A stretch of 24,147 nt of DNA from Ruminococcus sp. (GTDB lineage: Bacteria > Bacillota > Clostridia > Oscillospirales > Acutalibacteraceae), in assembly GCA_004556705.1 (NCBI GenBank), contig SFGA01000028.1:1-24147 (forward strand), in the 5' to 3' direction. Made by a program: the position numbers and the translations under genes. The notes beneath the pieces are model-generated. The model made no database searches and was not told the DNA's origin. It saw only the letters and a program-made list of their open reading frames with translations. Within the stretch, counting starts at the first letter, position 1; every line of letters starts with the position of its first letter. Shown here piece after piece: positions 19,953 through 24,147 of this stretch.

Positions 19953-22900
19953 TTATTCTGTACTCTTGAGTGATTCTATCATATCGATTTTTCTCAGCTT
20001 TATCGACATTAAGGCATTGACCAAAATCGTGAAAGCGACAGTCAGCACAATGCTGAAAATGTAGCTGTACCATTTGATCTGCCTGCCGAACATCATCGTA
20101 TCGGTCTCAACGCTTCGCATTATGAAGAAGTGAAGCACCACGCCGATTATTACACCGAGTATCATACCCACAACCGTAAGAATGATATTCTCCCTGAAAA
20201 CATATCTTTCAAGCTCACCGTCATAGAAGCCCAAAACCTTTAAGGTTGCAAGCTCACGTCTGCGTTCTGTGATATTGATATTGTTGAGGTTATAAAGCAC
20301 GACAACCGCCAAAAGTCCTGCCGATATAATCATCAATGCGACGATTATATTGAGGTTTTTCATAGCCTCGTCAACCTGCTTTTGAGTGTCAACATTCATT
20401 GTAACCGAGGTTATACCGTCAATTTTCAAAAGCTGCTTTGAAAGCTCGCTGTTGTCCTGTGCGCTGCTGCGAAGAAGAAGCGTATTGAGTGCCGCCGAGT
20501 CTCCGAACAGGTTTTTATATGCCGTCGGAGTCATATAAATATAGTGGTAAATGTAGTTTTCGACAACCGCAAGCACCTTTGTTTCGGCTGTCGAGTTTCC
20601 GTCCTTTTCAGTCTTAAAGGAAATGGTGTCGCCCTCTTTTACGCCGAGCATTTTCGCAAGCTTTTCGGTTATGATAACGCCGTCGTCGGTAATGTTTACC
20701 TGCTTGTGTCCGACTCTCGGTTTAAGAGTTATGTACTCCGAAAGGAAATCGACGTTCTGCGGAACAAGGATATATGCGTTCTGCTGTTTTCCGTTTGCGT
20801 TTGCGTAGGTAAGCGTCCTGAAGGTCTGAAGATAATCGTCAACGCCGTCTATTTTCTGGACTTCCGAAAGCAGGTGGCGGCGTTCTGTCCTCGTAAGGCT
20901 CTCGTCAACGGTAATTGTGCCCTGATAGTTCCAAATCTTGTTGAACTGATTTCTCGTCATTGAAGAAACAGAGTCACGAATACCGAAGCCAACAAGCAAC
21001 AATGCCATACAGCCCGCAACGCCGAAGAGCGTCATATAAAGTCGCTTTTTGTATCTCAAAAGGTTTCTGAGGGCAGCCTTTTGCGAGAAGCTGAGCCTTG
21101 CCCAGAAGCCCTTGAATTTTTCAAGGAATATCTTTTTGCCCGTCTTGGGAGCTTCCGGTCGCATAAGTGAAGCGGGATTTTCTCTCAAGGAGCGACGGCA
21201 AGCAATCAATGCCGCACCCGTTGTGCAAAGCACCGCAATTACAACCGCCGTTACCGCATACGGAATGTTTACAAAGCTTGCTATCTTTGTAAGGTTTACG
21301 TACATAATCTTATACGTTTTGACAACAAGCTCGGGAATCAGAGCCTCGCCCAAAACAACGCCCAAAAGTCCGCCTGCAAGCGTTGCTATGAAAGCGTAAA
21401 GCACATATTTTGAGACGATAGCTTCCTTTGAATAGCCGAGCGCCTTGAACGTACCTATCTGCGTTCTTCTCTCCTCAACCATTCTTGTCATTGTCGTAAG
21501 GCTTACCAATGCGGCAACAAGGAAGAAGATTATCGGGAACACCGTACCGATTGCGTTTATGCCCTTTGCATCGCTCTCAAACGAAGCAAAAGACGCTACC
21601 GCTTCCCTGTCCGTTACATACCAAACGGGGACTTCCGTGGTTGCGATTTTCTCTTTATATTTATCAAGCTTTGCCTGTGCCGAATCGAATTCCGCAACAA
21701 GCTCTTCCTTTGAAAGATTGTATTCCTCGGTAGCTGCGTCAAGCTGCTCCTTTTTGTCGGAAACGATATTTTGCGCTTCCCTGACAGCTTCGTCGCCCTG
21801 TGCAAGCTTTTCCCTTGCCTCTGCGATTGCCTCGGGGCTGCCGTTGAGTATCTGCTCTGCGGTTGCTATCTGAACTTCAGCCTGCTCTATGCCCGATTTC
21901 AGCGCTGCAAGCTGTCCCTGATAGAGCTGCGCCATAGCCTTGTAGCTATACACCTGAAAGGCGGCGTCGGCATATTCCTCGGTTGTCATATTGCCTGCGT
22001 TTTTACGAAGCTCCTCCTCCATATTGGCGATTGCGCCCGAAACCTGATCCAGCTGTGCCGAGGTGGTATTGTATTGAGTGCGAAGCGTGGCTAAAGTCTT
22101 TTTAGCCTCCTCGACCTTTTGCTTATTCTCGTCAAGACTGCCCTCCTGCAAGTCAAGAAGCTCCTGTGCGTCTTCGATTTCCTGTTTGCGTGAGTCGATT
22201 TCAGCCTGTGCGGAATTAAGCTCCGCCGTTGCATCTGAAAGCTGCTGATATGCGCTCTTAAGCTGCGACATAGCCTTTTGCTTCTTTTCCTCAAAACGTG
22301 TTTCAGCCTTGTCTATCAACTCGCCCGACTCATTTTTGAACTCGTCGTATCTGATATTACAGCGTGTTTCCGCTATTGTATTGATGTTTGAAGCAACGCT
22401 GTCAACAAGCTTTTCATACTTACCCGAGAAGCAGTTAAGCGCCGAAGCACCGTTGACCGTTACGAATATTTTTGTGAAAGAGGTGAGTGTAAACGCTTCC
22501 TTCGGAATGACAAGGAAAGCGTCAACAGTACCGTTGCCGATAGAAGCCGTGCCCCTGTCATCACTCAAATAATATGAGGTATTACCCACGCCGACGATTG
22601 TAAATTCATCGGTCGCAAGCGTGTCCGAAAGCTCGTCGTCCGTACCCATTGTGAGCTTTATGGTGTCGCCTATCTGATAGCCCGACTTTTCAAGGAAGAG
22701 CTTGTCTGCGATACACTCATTGTATTTTTCTGGGTATCTGCCCTCCGTGACCTTAACAAGATTTATCCTGTCAGTCAGCGAAAGCACGGTGGTTACAAGC
22801 TCGCTGTCGTGTCCCGAGCAAAGGAAATCGCCGCTGTACGCACCCTCTGCGTCAGCAACACCTGCAATTTTAAGTATCTCGACAATGTCCTTTGCCGTCA

Positions 22901-23102
22901 CGCCCAACGTACCCTGAACGCAAATATCCATCATATTTTCAGAGTCATAGGTCTTGTCGGCTGAAGATTTCATCGCCGGCGTTGCCGATTTAATTCCCGA
23001 AAAGAAAGCCGTTCCGAGAGCCACTATCAAAAGGATAGAAAGAAATCTCGCAAAACTGCTTTTGACTTCACGTCCGAAGTCTTTTTTTAACGATTTTGTC
23101 AT
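19953..23102 (-). CDS. Large FtsX/MacB-type ABC permease with extracellular coiled coil
   Basis: A 1049-residue permease. One membrane segment lies near residues 19-38. A long extracellular region (about 40-500) follows, whose second half (about 257-487) is rich in Glu, Lys, Gln and Ala heptads and should form an antiparallel coiled coil. The first FtsX membrane domain (about 510-650) contains TMTRMVEERRTQIGTFKALG. A further membrane segment occurs near 690, then a second extracellular domain. The C-terminal FtsX domain (about 915-1049) contains ITERRRELATLKVLGFY. These permeases act as mechanotransmitters or exporters with a MacB-type ATPase, which is encoded 12 nt upstream here. The substrate is unknown. 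The presence of a coiled coil like that of cell-wall-hydrolase activators, and of a lysozyme gene elsewhere in the window, is suggestive only. Confidence 0.9.
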   Translation of the reverse strand: MTKSLKKDFGREVKSSFARFLSILLIVALGTAFFSGIKSATPAMKSSADKTYDSENMMDICVQGTLGVTAKDIVEILKIAGVADAEGAYSGDFLCSGHDSELVTTVLSLTDRINLVKVTEGRYPEKYNECIADKLFLEKSGYQIGDTIKLTMGTDDELSDTLATDEFTIVGVGNTSYYLSDDRGTASIGNGTVDAFLVIPKEAFTLTSFTKIFVTVNGASALNCFSGKYEKLVDSVASNINTIAETRCNIRYDEFKNESGELIDKAETRFEEKKQKAMSQLKSAYQQLSDATAELNSAQAEIDSRKQEIEDAQELLDLQEGSLDENKQKVEEAKKTLATLRTQYNTTSAQLDQVSGAIANMEEELRKNAGNMTTEEYADAAFQVYSYKAMAQLYQGQLAALKSGIEQAEVQIATAEQILNGSPEAIAEAREKLAQGDEAVREAQNIVSDKKEQLDAATEEYNLSKEELVAEFDSAQAKLDKYKEKIATTEVPVWYVTDREAVASFASFESDAKGINAIGTVFPIIFFLVAALVSLTTMTRMVEERRTQIGTFKALGYSKEAIVSKYVLYAFIATLAGGLLGVVLGEALIPELVVKTYKIMYVNLTKIASFVNIPYAVTAVVIAVLCTTGAALIACRRSLRENPASLMRPEAPKTGKKIFLEKFKGFWARLSFSQKAALRNLLRYKKRLYMTLFGVAGCMALLLVGFGIRDSVSSMTRNQFNKIWNYQGTITVDESLTRTERRHLLSEVQKIDGVDDYLQTFRTLTYANANGKQQNAYILVPQNVDFLSEYITLKPRVGHKQVNITDDGVIITEKLAKMLGVKEGDTISFKTEKDGNSTAETKVLAVVENYIYHYIYMTPTAYKNLFGDSAALNTLLLRSSAQDNSELSKQLLKIDGITSVTMNVDTQKQVDEAMKNLNIIVALMIISAGLLAVVVLYNLNNINITERRRELATLKVLGFYDGELERYVFRENIILTVVGMILGVIIGVVLHFFIMRSVETDTMMFGRQIKWYSYIFSIVLTVAFTILVNALMSIKLRKIDMIESLKSTE

Positions 23103-23114
23103 TTCTTTCTTCCT

Positions 23115-23816
23115 TTACCATTCAATGTATTCAACGGGGGTCGGCTTTTCATTGAGCAAAAGCTTATCAACCCTGCCGTTTTTAACCTTGATAACCTTAT
23201 CTGCCATAGGCGCAAGTGCCGAGTTATGAGTGATTACGACAACCGTAACACCCTTTTCACGGCAAGTGTCCTGCAAAAGCTTTAAGATTGATTTACCCGT
23301 TATGTAGTCAAGCGCACCCGTCGGCTCGTCGCACAAAAGAAGCTTCGGATTTTTCGCAAGCGCACGGGCAATCGAAACTCTCTGCTGTTCGCCGCCCGAA
23401 AGCTGTGAGGGGAAGTTGTCAAGTCTGTTGGAAAGACCTACTTCTTTGAGCACGTCGGAAGCGTCAAGCGGATTTTTTGAAATTTGCAACGCAAGCTCTA
23501 CATTTTCAAGCGCCGTGAGGTTGCCCACAAGGTTGTAGAACTGGAAAACAAAGCCGACATCGTCACGTCTGTAAGCGGTGAGCTGTGACTCGTTGTATTT
23601 TGTAATATCGGCGTTATCGACGAAAATAGTACCCGAAGTCGCCGTGTCCATACCGCCCAAGATATTAAGAATTGTGGTTTTGCCTGCGCCCGACGGGCCG
23701 ACGATTACGACAAATTCGCCCTTGTCGATACCGAAGCCGATTTCATCAACCGCTTTAATCTCAACCTCGCCTGTTTTATATGTTTTTGTTACATTACGGA
23801 CCTCAATAAATGCCAT
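23115..23816 (-). CDS. ABC transporter ATP-binding protein, MacB/LolD type
   Basis: A 233-residue ATPase. Walker A GPSGAGKT is at 40-47, followed by a Q-loop in FVFQFYNLV, signature LSGGEQQRVSIARAL, Walker B LLLCDEPTGALD and a switch His in VVVITHN. The GALD ending and overall sequence place it in the MacB/LolD/FtsE group that works with FtsX-type permeases. The ATG at 23816 has AGAGG 8 nt upstream; the earlier in-frame ATG at 23837 has no ribosome binding site. It is the first gene of the long minus-strand unit and precedes its permease by 12 nt. Confidence 0.95.
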   Translation of the reverse strand: MAFIEVRNVTKTYKTGEVEIKAVDEIGFGIDKGEFVVIVGPSGAGKTTILNILGGMDTATSGTIFVDNADITKYNESQLTAYRRDDVGFVFQFYNLVGNLTALENVELALQISKNPLDASDVLKEVGLSNRLDNFPSQLSGGEQQRVSIARALAKNPKLLLCDEPTGALDYITGKSILKLLQDTCREKGVTVVVITHNSALAPMADKVIKVKNGRVDKLLLNEKPTPVEYIEW

Positions 23817-23855
23817 ATTGCAAACCTCTTTCGCCATAAAAATATATACTTAATT

Positions 23856-23864
23856 ATTGTATCA
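23856..23864 (-). promoter_or_regulatory. Probable extended -10 promoter of the ABC/nucleoside salvage unit
   Basis: On the minus strand TGA-TACAAT forms an extended -10, with predicted initiation about 30 nt before the ATPase start. No strong -35 is seen. No terminator or clear internal promoter interrupts the run of genes down to the symporter remnant, so this may be the main promoter for all of them. Confidence 0.5.
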
Positions 23865-23957
23865 CAACAAACTAAAAATTTCCATAAAAATATTATAATT
23901 AAAAGTTTGTTCACAGAAAAATTTTAGGCAAGATTGCAAAGGCGGATTTGTGCGACC

Positions 23958-23982
23958 GTAGGGACAGCCCTTGCGGTTGTCC
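23958..23982 (+). repeat. REP-like GTAG stem-loop, unit 8
   Basis: GTAG is followed directly by GGACAGCC-CTTGC-GGTTGTCC, 8 bp with one G-T pair. The stem resembles unit 3, differing at one wobble-tolerant position. It joins element A through GACAAA, the same link as between unit 6 and the half element A. Confidence 0.8.
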
Positions 23983-23988
23983 GACAAA

Positions 23989-24119
23989 GGCTCCCTTGTA
24001 AAGGGAGCTGTCGTTTTTCGAAGAAAAATGACTGAGGGAGAGATAACAAAAGTTTGATATTTATTGCTTTCTCTCCCTCAGTTTCGCTACGCTCAACAGC
24101 TCCCTCGTCAGAGGGAGCC
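23989..24119 (+). repeat. Structured palindromic element A, full copy 2
   Basis: Hairpins in order: GCTCCCTT-GTA-AAGGGAGC (23990-24008), a T-run/A-run hairpin (about 24014-24029), a 12-bp long-range stem ACTGAGGGAGAG (24031-24042) with CTCTCCCTCAGT (24071-24082), and GCTCCCTC-GTCA-GAGGGAGC (24099-24118). The first and last hairpins are related as inverted repeats at the two ends. Compared with copy 1 at 7812-7946, the loop of the long stem is quite different in sequence while the stems are kept. Confidence 0.8.
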
Positions 24120-24147
24120 TGTGTTTCATCAAATTCGAAAATTTATG

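Overview
The window looks like a chromosomal segment from a low-to-moderate-GC Gram-positive anaerobe of the Clostridia, most likely a gut Oscillospiraceae/Ruminococcus-type lineage. Evidence: an L27 with a cleavable N-terminal extension encoded next to its Prp protease, an ECF-type vitamin transporter S component, a TatD-linked-type radical SAM protein, the UPF0210/ACT pair, strong AGGAG-type ribosome binding sites, and consensus TTGACA/TATAAT promoters. The taxonomic placement is inference; the gene families are read from the sequence.

Layout. (1) 1-546: an intergenic island made almost wholly of repeats. (2) 547-4200: a minus-strand operon (pyridoxal-type kinase, ECF S component, radical SAM protein, 8-Cys small protein) with a divergent MocR/PdxR-like regulator, read as a vitamin B6 salvage locus. 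(3) 4591-6247: UPF0210 and ACT-domain pair (minus); 6395-7704: ispE and an Rrf2 regulator (plus, ATGA overlap). (4) 7736-8410: a second repeat island, then tRNA-Thr(GGT) with a consensus promoter and terminator. (5) 8625-10689: a YegS-type lipid kinase and an RlmL-type rRNA methyltransferase. (6) 11021-11362: an isolated RepA_N-type replication-initiator domain. (7) 11425-12353: rplU-prp-rpmA with a structured leader. (8) 12504-14820: membrane-anchored GH25 lysozyme and hemolysin III, each with its own promoter. (9) 14974-23816: a long minus-strand run ordered, in transcription direction, ABC ATPase, large FtsX-type permease, cyclophilin, MTA/SAH/5'-deoxyadenosine deaminase, purine nucleoside phosphorylase, MtnA-type isomerase and a decayed GPH sugar symporter. 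(10) 23940-24147: a third repeat island.

How genes work together. The deaminase, phosphorylase and isomerase overlap by 8 nt at both junctions. They form a plausible pathway from methylthioadenosine or 5'-deoxyadenosine, via the inosine form and the 1-phosphate sugar, to a ribulose-1-phosphate-type sugar. The kinase, S component and MocR regulator form a B6 uptake/trapping/sensing set. Prp is expected to trim L27, the gene product immediately downstream.

The most unusual content is in the three repeat islands. They hold eight short stem-loops, each with GTAG directly 5' of the hairpin and a CTTG(C) apical loop. Their stems differ between copies but stay paired. They occur in inverted pairs and are joined to two larger, multiply folded elements (about 122 and 131-135 nt). 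This closely resembles the REP/REPIN organisation known from Gammaproteobacteria, but no transposase is present in the window.
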